A DNA stretch of 64,000 nucleotides from Onchocerca volvulus (lineage: Eukaryota > Nematoda > Chromadorea > Rhabditida > Onchocercidae): positions 3,150,368-3,214,367 of the forward strand of contig HG738138.1 in the NCBI GenBank assembly GCA_000499405.2. The letters are read 5' to 3'. The notes beneath the pieces are model-generated. The model made no database searches, was not told where the DNA came from, and saw only the letters and a list, made by a program, of their open reading frames with translations. The stretch's first letter is position 1. Each line of letters starts with the position of its first letter. The position numbers and the translations under genes were made by a program. Of the stretch, positions 22,721 through 35,061 are shown piece by piece.

Positions 22721-25222
22721 TTCTCATTCCGGACTTTATGACAATATTAATTTTTAGTCCAAAAAAAAAAGTTACCAGTTAATTTTTGATTTAGTTATTA
22801 CTTCTCTAAATGCGTAAATTCATCAATATTTCCTCATTCAGAGAAGCAGTAGGTAGATAGGAAATCAACCGGTAGCCCTTTCTTTTGCTTGAAGAAAAAA
22901 ATTTCATAATTCAATTCCATTGAGACTTCAGAATTCATTGTTGTTAGCGCATTTCCAGCTGCAGGTTCATCTCTACTCTAATGTTTAATGAAAGAAAGAT
23001 ATTCAATTTCTATTCTTACTTTGAAGTGCAAGAATTACAATTTTGTATTATTATATATTATTATCGTTGGCTTAGAATAGTTGTTTTGTTCTTAAACATT
23101 TAATTATGCCAAAAAAAAAAAACTCTATTAAGAATCATTTTGATACCTATCTTTAGACTGTGTTGCAAGCTAGGAGAACTTGTCACACTTTGATTATGGA
23201 ATGAACACTTAGCACAAATAATATTACACAAATATCGTAAACATTATTATTCACTCAATTCAAACATAAAGGATTTTTATTCAGAATAAGGAATAATTTC
23301 AAATTTTCTAAAACAATAATTAATGTCATTTATTTGCAATTTTTGCCTTCCAAGTCCACAAGGCCATACAAGTTGATGCTGTTTCGTTCATGTCACTTCT
23401 CATTTTCTAAATTTAGTGCGACAAAGCAGTATATCGAAGTACTGCTCTAATTTCTTATCTCTTCTGTTTCTTCACAAATACTTTCGAAGCAATAATCGTT
23501 GCAAAAATCAGAAGATCTGGAATTTATCCGGAAGTCTTATATTGTCAACATTTGCTATTTTGCAATTCTTTTAATTTAATAAAAATGTCATCAACTTCGT
23601 TGAAGAACAAGCATCAATTGACTCAAATATTTCACGGGAAGTTCAAAAAGTGACCTGAGAAATGCCGACAAACGATCAGACGACGACATGAATGAAAATT
23701 CTGTGCTTCGTTTCTTTCGATTTTTGAATACAAAATTTTGGTAATAATTTGTTATTAGTGAGTAAGATGGCAGTATTGATTAAATTTTAACTAGACTTTA
23801 GTTTGTGATTTTAAATTTAAGCTAATATTGGTCATAATTGGATGAATCCGTAAGGAAATCATTACTCACGTCCTGTTCTGAAAACCGAGTTCTATTATTT
23901 GACATATCAAACTTGAAATGAAGTTGGAAATTTACAGACTACATTTATTGCTATAGGATTCGATAAATTTTACAGAATAAATTTTTGTTCTTTTTTTATT
24001 TTTGGATTAATTTCACTGAGTAAATTGCCATAGGATTTAAAAAATCAGATAATTCGATGATCATTTAAAGTAAATGGGAAAAAAATTTCACAATAAGTAT
24101 CGAAATTTTATTATAAAATAGATTGCTTTATTAAGATTGCTTTATGAGACTTGAGAGACTGTAAAGTCATTTTACTTTGCTACACATAACATAACGCAAT
24201 TAATTAGAACACAAAGTTTGAAGGAAAGTTGATAATAAACTTTAAGCATTAACAAAAATTATAATCAAGATTCAGTGTCAGTAGTGCACAACTTCAAAAC
24301 TACATAATCTGATGATATTTTCCAAAAATTTCCAATTCAAAGTCATAATACCAAATTTTTGATCAAAAACGCATGATGTACAAAAAACCACAGTAGAAAA
24401 GCATGTAAAATGTAAGATTAGGCACAAAAAATGTGAAATGATTAATGTTGACAGAAAAGGGTGTAAAAGCGAAATTGAGAAAAAGGCGTGCGAAAAGAGT
24501 AAGTAACAAAATAGGCATAAAATCAGCAAATTTAACAAAAAAGATCAACAAAAAAAAGCAAAAAAAAATAGGTAAAAAGATGAACATAAAAGGCCAGCGA
24601 TAGAAAGAGATAAAAGAAGTAAAATTAACAGAAAGAAAATATGCATTGGGATTAAGTAACAAAAAGATATGTAAAATAAAGATGAAATAACAAACGTGCA
24701 AAAGATTCAAAATATAAAACTCCAAGTATAACAGAAAAAAATTGGCAAGGAAGCTGTAAAGCCAAAAATTAAATGCAGCAATGTATTATTCATTACACAA
24801 TATTACTGAAAAACGGAAAAAATTATATTTAAAAAAAATACGATCAAAATCTAAATCCATGAAAGAAAAAAAAAGAAACCAAACGAATAACTTTCCGAGA
24901 AATAATTCAGACTGAAAACAAAAATTGAGAAATGATTGGTGAATACATACAAAATTTCTCAATTCTAAAGCGCCCTAGGTACAATAACTATAAAAATGAA
25001 AAAATAACAAAGTAAAAACGAACAATTAAATGCTTAAGACAACTAAAGAGCAATTCGGGAAACAATGGATTAATAATCACCAGAAGATAGAAATAACAGC
25101 AAAGGACTTGAAAAATCTAACAAATTGATTAAAAACTAAAATCGAAACCAAAGAGAAGTAGCTCGAAACAGGTGACATAGCAGTTGATCGATCTCTTAAC
25201 AAGTTTCAAATGTTTATCGGCA
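22721..25222. other. intergenic repeats and A-rich strand-skewed tract
   Basis: From about 23.04 to 24.10 kb it carries the duplicated blocks shared with 5.79-6.22 kb and 9.46-9.62 kb. From about 24.30 to 25.20 kb the plus strand is extremely A-rich with repeated short AAAAAG-like words and few T runs. Minus-strand frames here (up to 120 codons) are low-complexity Phe/Leu/Ile strings caused by that composition. Confidence 0.65.
23040..24100 (+). repeat. rearranged partner of the 5.8 kb and 9.5 kb blocks
   Basis: Pieces 23.04-23.38 and 23.84-24.10 kb match 5.79-6.22 kb in order. The middle, 23.39-23.55 kb, matches 9.46-9.62 kb. In the left locus the minus-strand tubulin gene sits between the corresponding pieces; here no tubulin is present. 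Confidence 0.75.
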
Positions 25223-25470
25223 GGAATAGATTCAGTTTCACCAAAAGGGTTCTTGAATCTCGGAAACTCATGTTATATGAATGATGTATTGCAAGGATTA
25301 TTTCACGTTGAAGCCTTTGAAAATCTGTCAAATATTGTGTCAGGATTATCATAAGAAAAAGGCTCTTCGAAAAAATTATCAAAAAGCGGCGATAGGAGCG
25401 ATAAACTGTTAGAAAAATTGATTTTATTACTGTTGATATGACAGATACGAATCGTGTTGAGGAAGCTTTA
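25223..25470 (+). pseudogene. ubiquitin carboxyl-terminal hydrolase (USP) catalytic-box fragment
   Basis: One frame reads GIDSVSPKGFLNLGNSCYMN followed by DVLQGLFHVEAF. This is the Cys box of USP-type deubiquitinases (family pattern GxxNLGNxCYMNxxLQ), with the catalytic Cys present. The frame meets a stop at 25352-25354, then stays open for about 30 codons in the same phase before another stop. A plausible acceptor (CGGCAG) precedes the first codon. No His box was identified in the kilobase that follows, which is full of stops. I read it as a broken fragment of a USP37-like gene; the subfamily is a guess. Confidence 0.6.
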
Positions 25471-28400
25471 TTAATTGATGAAATAACTTTTGTAACAAAC
25501 AATATCAAGAATATCTAGGCAAATTAATCACTAGGATATTCTTCTCTTTGTCGCTTGTGCCGATCTGAATTGTCGAGCTGCTGCTACTGTTGCGTCGATC
25601 GATCTGTACAATTATAGAACTGTCGTTTCGTTGGTGTAGGAACTTCAGTTGTTGTTTCGTCGTTATAGAAAACTCCAAATTGTTGCTCGGTCTTGAACTC
25701 TTGTAGAAAAACTGCTGTAAAAAATTGGTTTGCTCCAAACTCCGAATCTTTTAAATCCTTTCGCGGTTGTCTCATGATTGGTCGACCTCGCTTTGTTTAT
25801 CTGTTAATCACAGCGTTAAACATGTTTATCGGGTTGTTGGTCCATTTGAAACTATCTTCTCGCTTCAAGACCTTTACCACTGCCTGTTTACAATAATTAT
25901 ATCTTTCGGATTTTTCCATCATAGAGTGTCTGCAAACGATCCTACCATGACGACAAAAGGAAGAGGGAAACAAATATACAGAGATGGTTGAAACGATCAA
26001 TGAATATTGAATTTTATAAATGAAGGAAAGGAAGCACTAATAACCTTGGCCACATATAAGAAGGATGCTAAAGCCTCAATCGAATACATACGAAGAAAAC
26101 CCGCGAATCAAATGGCCTAAGAAGAGAGCATTTATCAGTGACGGTGCTCACTGGTGAAGCCTCAAGAATAGTATGTAGACATGATATAGCACCAAAAAAA
26201 CTACAGTATCCGACGAATATTAATGGAGAGAAATTTGGCAACATATCAGCGATCAAGAATTCTCTGTAGAGGGTATTTCAAGATATCAGGAAAAAAAATT
26301 CTATATAGATGTATTTACATGTGAGCGGTCTGGATTTCTCGACCATGCCTACTTCGTACGTTGTTCAGTTTTGCAATTCTGCATCGATTGATTTGAAATT
26401 TTGATTGGGATTTGAATAGGCGCATGTTTAAGAACTTTCAGAGATTTGAGATTTTGAACAAATGAACATTTACATTTTTATTTATGTAGACTAGTTGGAA
26501 CCGGCCAATGAATCTCGATATGTTAATGCGTGCTCATTGTATTAATTGAATATCTTTACTCTTCCTTTTCTTCATTATTTGAATAATTTTTTTTACAAAA
26601 TTTCACTGATTCATTTATTTTCAAAACACTTTTGGCACCATATTTTGATGATTTACTGAAACGTCCGACTTAAATATTCATTATAGTCGATTTGAGATTG
26701 TCTTTAGTGGTAGTATTATTTTAATTTTAATTTTTTGAGTATTAGTTGATTTTTTTTTTGGTTTTGTTTTATGCTAATTTTGATGCTTGCGGAGGTACTA
26801 TTAGTTTTCACTAATAGTATTAATGATTTTTGTATTTTTTAATGGTTTCATTTAGTTTTCTATGAGCTCTTTTTCTTATCAGTTTTCCGGTTCCTTTTTA
26901 CTTTTTATGCTTTTTGTTTCTGCTTTTCTCAATGGTGGTCACTATTCATTTGATAGTTGATTATCTAAAGCGATGATTGCTCTACTTCTGTTAATTGTTT
27001 GGTTCATAGAGGTACTTTAGTTACGGCTGGTGTAATATTAATGGATTGTTATGTTTATTGTATCTTTGAATTCTGATGTTTTATCTTTTGTTTTTTATGT
27101 CAATTTTTTTACTATGGTTTTTTTTTCCTGATTTTTTCTGCTTTTGGTTGAGGAGGATACTAAAAAGATTATTGCTTTGAGTACTATGTCTCAGATTGTT
27201 TTTTGTTTTTTCTAGCTATTAGTAGCGGTTTGCATTATTTGTCTTATGTTTACACGATTAAGCATTCATTTTTTAAAAAAGAATTGTCAAGAGCTGATTC
27301 ATCCCAGTCTTATTTTTATTACATTTTTATTGTTAAGAATTTCCTTCTGTTGCGTTTAATTGCTCATCATCAATAATTTTTACTTTTTCTTTTTTAAACT
27401 CATCATGAAAATTTCTATTGTACGGTACTTCACAGTCGGTCGTAGAATTTTGTAAATTTTCACGTGTACGATTTTGATACTTTCACTAGCACTATTTTTC
27501 ATGTATTTTTCACATGATAAGTTATATTACTGCTGTATTTAACAGATGTTACATTGCCTGAGTGATCCATAAAGTTATTGTTCCTATGTCGAATTGTATA
27601 TTAAGGATAAAAAATATAGATACTGATATGATAACAGTATGCGAAACCAAAATAATATTAATTGGATTGCGACATTTTCTAAATTCTTCATAATACTGAG
27701 TTTATTCACTTCTTAATTATAAGTTTGGATGTTAAATAATAAACTGATAGCAATAAATAAATTAAAACGTTGAGGTGAAATCTCTCTATTAAACAAATGA
27801 TCGAATGACACTGATAATATATTTCAAAACAACTAGTAGTCGTAATGATTTACATTTTTAAGATAGAATCCATTCAAGGAATTGGAACCACCGAAGCTCT
27901 TATTAATGAGATTGCTAAAAAAGAAATGTGGGCTTAAGCCTTGAAACACGATACTTGGTTTTTGGATCATCAAAAATAATTCATTTGAAAATGAAGAGTC
28001 CTTTTGCTACTCTTGTCTATTTCCTTCAAGAGACATTTTAATTAATCGTATATCTTCATTCAGCCGAATATGTTTTGTGTATTTTATTGATTACTGATGG
28101 CTTCCGCATTCGCTTTTCTCTTTATTTTACTATTAATGAAGTTACTTTTTTAAGATATTCCTGGGAAGAAATCACTAACAACTGATTCTGCGAAATTTCT
28201 TGCACTATCTCCGTGGATTTCTGTTCCCAGTTTTTCTGTACGGTAGCTATTTCGAAATTAATGACGAATGTGACGAATAATAACTAGAACAAGTTCCATT
28301 CTAGTTGACTTTAGTCTTGACATACGATCCTAAAAAGGTTCAGAAATCTTGACCGGAATATTTGATGGATATGTAAATCAGTTTCCCATCATTGAAATGG

Positions 28401-28925
28401 ATTTGCAAATTAGTAACTCTTGCTTCATATGTGAAGGGAACAATAAATGAACGCTGACAATTTATTAGTTCTAAGCTAGTTTATCGAGATATACTGATAA
28501 GTAGAATAGTTCTGAAAATAGAATAATTTTGTCAAGCAAATATTTGTTAAAAATATGCAAATAAACAAACAAACGTCCGCTAGCAACTGATATTGAAACA
28601 GCTTCACATTAATTTAATTCGGAAGATTATAGTAGCAATTTTATGAGAAAACTAATAGCACTCCTGAACCATTATCATAATCTAATTATAACAGGTTCAA
28701 TCATTTGATTTGTAATAACTTGAGATTTCTAAATCAGAAAATTCTGCAAAAACATTCCGAAAGGCTCCTCAAGTACACTTTGTAAAGTTAGGATAAACTG
28801 TTTTCAAAGTATTTTCCTAACAGGCATTGGAAAATTGATACGAAAAATGTAAGTTAGAAACAAGCGCTTTTCTATAAATTTTTGAAATATAAAAAAGCAC
28901 TACTTCATTAATTCGCAATATTTCA
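25471..28925. other. intergenic; T-rich skewed tract and no gene
   Basis: The first 800 bases may be further decayed USP sequence. From about 26.56 to 27.25 kb the plus strand is T-rich with frequent TTTTTG words, the mirror of the A-rich tract near 24.3-25.2 kb. The remainder up to the receptor stop codon shows no supported coding sequence. Confidence 0.55.
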
Positions 28926-31900
28926 TTATGCTAATGCAATAGTTGTGTCATAAATGGTTGGCGCTCGCAAAATGATGACAATGCTGCCGATCATGCAAGC
29001 TGTTGTAAATAAAATCAGAAATAACCGATCCAACACGACGGATATGTACTTCCAGTCCTCGATTATCTAAATTTCAATCGTTTTGTTCTCAATGTGTGAG
29101 ATTATTTCACAATGATTGAAAAAATTGAAAGAGCTTTACTATCTGATCGCTTTCATAAGTTGGATTAACCACAGACTTCAAAATGAGTAAAATTTATACT
29201 AACTTCATTGCAAGCAAGCCTCCTTAATGCCTATTCTTGATTTTCTTGAATATTTGCGAGGAAATTAACGTAAGATTTTGAATATAACAATTGGAATAAA
29301 ACAAGTATGAATGAACCTCTTGGCCACTTTTATCATCCTTCATTAGATTAACAATAAATGTGACACTATCAACGGCACTCATCACCGGTGTGAGTTCTTT
29401 TTGAAAGCTTGTAAAACTGCTACCGTCATGACTTCTCGTTGTGCAAAATGATGATCGATAAGCCGGAGATAAGAAATCCATCTACAATAACAATAATTTT
29501 TCAACACAAATTTCGGACAAATTTTTATATGTATAGGATTTCAATAATAACATTTACTGTTGTTTTGAGAAAAACATACCAGTAATATATGCTAGTAATT
29601 AACAATAATTCGAATAATTAGAATCACAGTCTATTGATAATAACAGTGATAATACTAACAATGATATAAAAGAATTTTTGCTTTCAATTTAATCATTATA
29701 ACTGATGGTACCTGATCAAATAAAGCTGAAATTGTATGGTCACGTGGTCGACTGAAAGTTGACAATCTTTTGTCCGGACGTTTGGGAGTAATGAACTGTA
29801 AAAAAGATCATTAGTTAAATCTATAATTCAATTATATCAAAGTTGACTCTACTATCATCTGTACGCTTGAAATATGAAACATTAAGGCAAAGCAATACAA
29901 TTCCTAATATCATTTACACTATTTGTCGGTCTTGCTTTTCACTTCTCAATTTTACTGTGCTAAGAAAACACTCAAGTACAGTAACGCAGCGATGTACTGT
30001 AAGCTATTACTGTACGTTACAAATATTTCTTTTTCGTTTACATTTTACTAAGAAATGAAAAGAAAACAAACAGTATTAGTAGAATTGGTTCTGAAGACTT
30101 TTATTGGTGATGGTCGCCTCATCAAAAGATATTTGGGTAAAAATTCGATAAAAACTTTTTTAGCCCATTCTGGCATTGTATGAGTTGTAGGAGTTCGAAA
30201 ATGCACATTCTGTAAAATCAATATTTAAATAAAATAAACAAAAGATAAAGAGATTTTGATAAGAACAAAGTATTCGAAGGAATGATGGCATTAGAATTAT
30301 AGCATTAGAAATCTTATAATTTCATTCTTTACTGACTTGGTAAATAAATGTTTTTTCAATGTTTTCATATTTTTAAATGCCAGCTCTTCTCCTGAATGCC
30401 TCAAATGTCATTCAGAAAAATTCGAATGCATTAAACATGCATTGCAGTATTTAGAGATATGAAATGAACTGTCTTAAATATTTGAATCTTTCTTTATCAA
30501 AGCATTATTGATAAAGCTGATTTAAGCTATGCTATTTCAAATTGCTGCATTTACTATAAAATTGAACATACCAATGTTATAACTGTAACAATAACAGATA
30601 AAGAAACTAGCACCATTGTAAATAATAGATATTTACCAATAAGTGGTATAACGAGCGAAGTTGAAGGTATTATTTCCACTGCAATAAATGCCTTATATTA
30701 AATCACAAGCAACAATCCTTTTCTTTTAATTCAACTTTGAATTTTTTGTTGAAAAGAGAAGCTTACCTAGCAACAGGAAAAATATGGTGAGTGAAATAAG
30801 TATATTTAGACAAAGTGATATTTTCTCACCGCCATCCGAAGGTAAGTAGAACACTAGCACCGTCAAAAAACTGAAAAATTATAATTATGAACTGTTAGAT
30901 AGATATAAATAAGAAATTTCAAACAATATTTCAATCATATTATGAGATTTTTATAAGTTTTAAGTGGCGCTTTACTTGATGCTAACGATTGGGAAAATCA
31001 AGTAGACGATGTAAAATAGCGTCTTGCGTCGCAAGCGTATCTCATATGTTAGATCGATGAAAGGAGATTCACAGCACGGATATCTGAAATTGATGCGGCC
31101 GACATCGTATAAGTGAATTTATCGTTCATCAGCTTTTGAAAGAAAAATAAATTCAAGTTCGTGAAAATTTACACAATTTAGAAAATGCGTAAATTTGCAA
31201 TTAAATCATGTCCTAAGTAGCATAGCGTTACTGTTACCTTTTCAAATGACGTTTACCCGGCACGCCAAGTATATCCCATTCAACACTTGGATAGTAATCA
31301 CTTAGATCAATTCCTGAACTTAAATTTCATTTCAGAACCGGTAAACAAAAGGCAAATATAATAGCTTCATTTTAAGTCCTACAATGATTTCCTCTTTGAT
31401 AACATCATTTAATTTATCCATTTCAAGAATCCTGTACTTATATTCATAAAAAAAGTATTCGACCTTCATCAACAATCCAAACAGTTTCGTCATATTCACC
31501 ATCAAAACCAAGTAATGTTTCTGTTTCAGCTCTTTCAATATGTGAATCTCTATGCTGTAAATCAACTTCTAGGCCGCCATAAGTCCAGGAGCCTATAATC
31601 CAATTGAAAAAAGACAAGTGTTTTTTTCTTTTCGTTTACGAAATTTTTAATGGGTCCGACCCGTTTTTGTAGTAAATGGATGATTCATATCTTTTATATT
31701 ATCCTCCGAAAACAGGATCATCATAAAACCATCGACGAACAATAAAATACCGTGAATTTCACATCCATGAATAATAATTTTCCATATTACGATATTTTAT
31801 AGAATTTCATGCAAACATCAGAACTAGTCGTTGATTAAATGAATCGATTTTTTGTAATGAAAGTTCGTGCTAATTGATCTTCAGTATGATTAGAAAGTTT

Positions 31901-33504
31901 TCAGAAATGAAAAATACGCATTTGTCATGAAACTAGGGAGCTCGTCATTCGTCATTCTTCAGCAATGGTTTACAAGTTCAGACTGATAAAATAGCAAAAT
32001 TTTATCTTACCAAATTTCATTTCACACGTTTGTATGTCGAAAGGAAACCACTCCACATCTATTTGGCACATGCTGGAACAAAAAAGCCAACTATATTTTA
32101 ATATGATTGGCCGAAATCATTTGTAACAACTTTTAAATTGTTTCTTTCAAGGTATATCTCGTAATTGTCCGCTATTTTCCATCATTTCCCAGAAAATTCT
32201 TAGAAAAAGAATATTTTATTTATCTTATAAAATATATTTCGTCAATCGCAATATTTGATTGCTGAGTGAAATTTCATCTATGGATAAAGAACCTCTTGTA
32301 AATAGCAGGAGGTGACCATTCAACAGTACCATTGGGTGACAATTTTGCCTTTGTCATTATTGACACTTGATAATTACCGTCTGCGCTAAAATTGATTCGT
32401 CAGAAACATTCATCTAACAAGTGATTGCCTTGAGAATTGATGAGATCTATAGATTTATTTTCTTTTCAGCATATTTCTTTCATCAATTTCAGGAAATTGG
32501 TTTATTAGATATGAGCGAAAGCAGTAAAAGCATACATATATCTCATTTGTTTCTTCATCCAATGGCCTCTTATGTAGCACTAAGAGTTAGAAAGTTTGGT
32601 TTCATTTAAAAAAGAAAATTAATGGAAAATATACTTGTTGTAGAGGACAATATCCGGTAACCAAATCATGTCGGAAGGCACGTACAATACGGTGACTCCA
32701 CCGTAATCTGCCGGATTCCACTTTAATTTATAATCAGTCCAGCTCGAAAAAAAAACTTTTACAGTGAATATCTAATTAAAAATTATCATCTAATGTAAGG
32801 ATAGGTAATGACACATTATCAAGAGTAAATGAACTGATTTTTAAATTGAGAAATATAAAAAAAGTTACATGTTGCAACCATATATTTGTCGTCATTATTT
32901 GATTCTTCTCATGCTGAAATAATTCGAGTTAGGTTTATGAATAATTTGAACAGATAATAAAAATTGAAAAGAACAGGAAAAAAAGAAGCAGATAAGTTGT
33001 GAAGTGAATCAGTTTCATTCAAGTCCAGGATTCAAATGTTTGTCTTGTTCCATTGCTTCATCTTTTTTATCTTTTCTATTCTTATTTTGATCTACTCGAT
33101 CTTTATTTATTTCAAAGCTTAATGAATAAAGTGCTATTCATTTTTTAGAAGAACACTGTATCTAAAAAAGGACCACATTTTATGAAGTAGAGAATGTACT
33201 TCGGTTAATTAATCCTATTATCCAAAAAAAAAAAAAAAACAATTTGAGCATGTTTTATAAGCATTATCAAAAATAAAACTGTCAAATCACACACTACGTC
33301 AAGAAGCTGCGAAAGTTTCAATTTCAATCGAACAATCAGCGTATCAGTGTCATTTTCCACCGGTCTAACAAGTTTGTTATAATCAGCCAGAAGGTCCTCC
33401 ATTAAACGTCCAGCATCTTGACCACACTGTGCACCAGAAGGCAAAAGCCATGCTATTGAAACAACCCAACAATAGATTTCCAGAAATGTCATCCATCCAT
33501 CCAT
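28926..33504 (-). CDS. unc-63: nicotinic acetylcholine receptor alpha-type subunit (UNC-63-like)
   Basis: A pentameric ligand-gated cation channel subunit. Fourteen exons: 33504-33295, 32913-32869, 32742-32635, 32385-32293, 32072-32011, 31592-31464, 31313-31238, 31083-30976, 30870-30767, 30678-30572, 30209-30072, 29795-29712, 29481-29317, 29066-28926; about 520 aa. A hydrophobic signal peptide starts at the ATG. Loop motifs include [10 protein letters not shown], the Cys loop (two Cys 13 apart around FPFD) and the vicinal Cys pair in RYPCCESPF, which marks an alpha-type subunit. TM2 includes [22 protein letters not shown]4 follows IIEDWKY. The set resembles nematode UNC-63 of levamisole-type muscle receptors; UNC-38 differs at the Cys pair, but paralogue choice is from memory of the family. 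All junctions close except exon 2 to 3, which is two bases short. Confidence 0.93.
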
Positions 33505-35061
33505 TCTTTCACTGTTTCCATGTTTCGATTAAAACATTGATTGTATATGATTACAACGTTTGGTAATACGTTAGGATTTCCGATTATCTGTGATGATAAA
33601 TTTACTAATTAAAACTAAATTTAAAAAAAAGCAATGGATAGAGTAAGAGATGGAAACATTGAAAACTTCAAACAAACGGTTTGTTGATGCTAGCCAATAG
33701 CATGTTACATGTAGATTACCATTATATCAATTCATAATTTGTACAAATGAGCTTGTTAGACTGAATATTAAGAATTTTGTTTATGATAAACAAAACATTT
33801 CAAAATGAATCTGCAGTATTCTGAGAATTTTTTGATGAATTGTTCACAAATAAAATTGTTAAAAGAAATATATACCTCGTATCACGCAAATTGCGTATAA
33901 AATAAAAGGAAAGTATAGTTAAAGATTTAGCTGATTCAAATAATCGATCAATCATTCGAGCGAATACTGATTGAAAATGTACAGATTTTCTACTGAATTT
34001 CATTTCAGAGAAACAACGGATATTATTTGCAATAAAGAATCGGATAATAAGTTAAAAGTTCGGAAAAAAAAATTATTTACTTAACACAAACAAATTAGAG
34101 AGACAATGAAGTAGTTGTTGTTGACGAATCGTTTGGCTGTGGCAAATGTTAGTTAAAAATTTGTTAAATCTTTTCAAATTGAGAAATTGCCAGACAATTA
34201 AAAAACGAGCAGAGAAATGATGCAACACACTGGTAAACAGTTTACAGCTAAAGCACCAATCGATCGTGAAGTTATATCCAGTTTCTGGATAACATTCATT
34301 TCGTTAGATATGAGAGTAGAAATGGAAGCTGTTTTGGCCTGTGAACTTGTACGGATAGGCAGAAACTAGCGGTCTAGCCTTCTCAAAAAAAAAAAAAAAA
34401 AAAAAAGTAATAAGTCTAAACTAAGAAATTTTAGACAACATTTCCATACTTCATTCATTCCCAATATACTTACTTGCTTGTGAATCATAATTAATTTCGA
34501 TAAATAGGCCAAAATATTTCCACATAAATTTGATTTATCAATCGATGACCTTTGGATTATTCTTTCTTTATGCTTTGATGGTACATTTTTCTGCTTTCTA
34601 ATTTTGAATAATTTCTTCCCTCTCTTTCCTCTCTCCGCTTTCCATGTGCCATCTATCTTTTTAAATCAATTTCATCTTTCTTTTGCAGAGGAAATTACTG
34701 AATGAATTATTGAAATGACGCGGATTTGTAAGAAAAGATCAACTTCTTCGTTTTGAAAATCTTTATTGACTTATTTGTAATCCTTCTTATATTGTAATGA
34801 CACTTGTAATTTGTTCAGCAAGAACTATCACTTTCACAACAACACAGCGATTAAAAATAGCGAAAACTTTGTATATCAATCAGAATTCAAAAGCAAAAAA
34901 AGAAAACAACAACGAAATCATAATATTGATAAAGCACTTGAAAAATTGACACATTTTCGTAATCTTTTAATAGCAATTTATGACATACAATATTATATAT
35001 CATAATTTTTTTTTTTTTTTTGAAATTTCATTCAGAAAACAGAATAATTAACTTTCAGATT
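33505..35061. other. intergenic, receptor promoter side
   Basis: No gene was found between the receptor start and the last exon of the zinc-finger gene. It holds an A run near 34385-34406 and short chance frames. Confidence 0.6.

Noticed and set aside
24278..24725. Minus-strand hydrophobic frames resembling membrane proteins
   Set aside because: They are antisense to an A-rich tract, which yields Phe/Leu/Ile strings whatever the function.
27868..27940. Short peptide GIGTTEALINEIA resembling an annexin repeat
   Set aside because: The match covers only a dozen residues and stops follow at once; not enough for a relic call.
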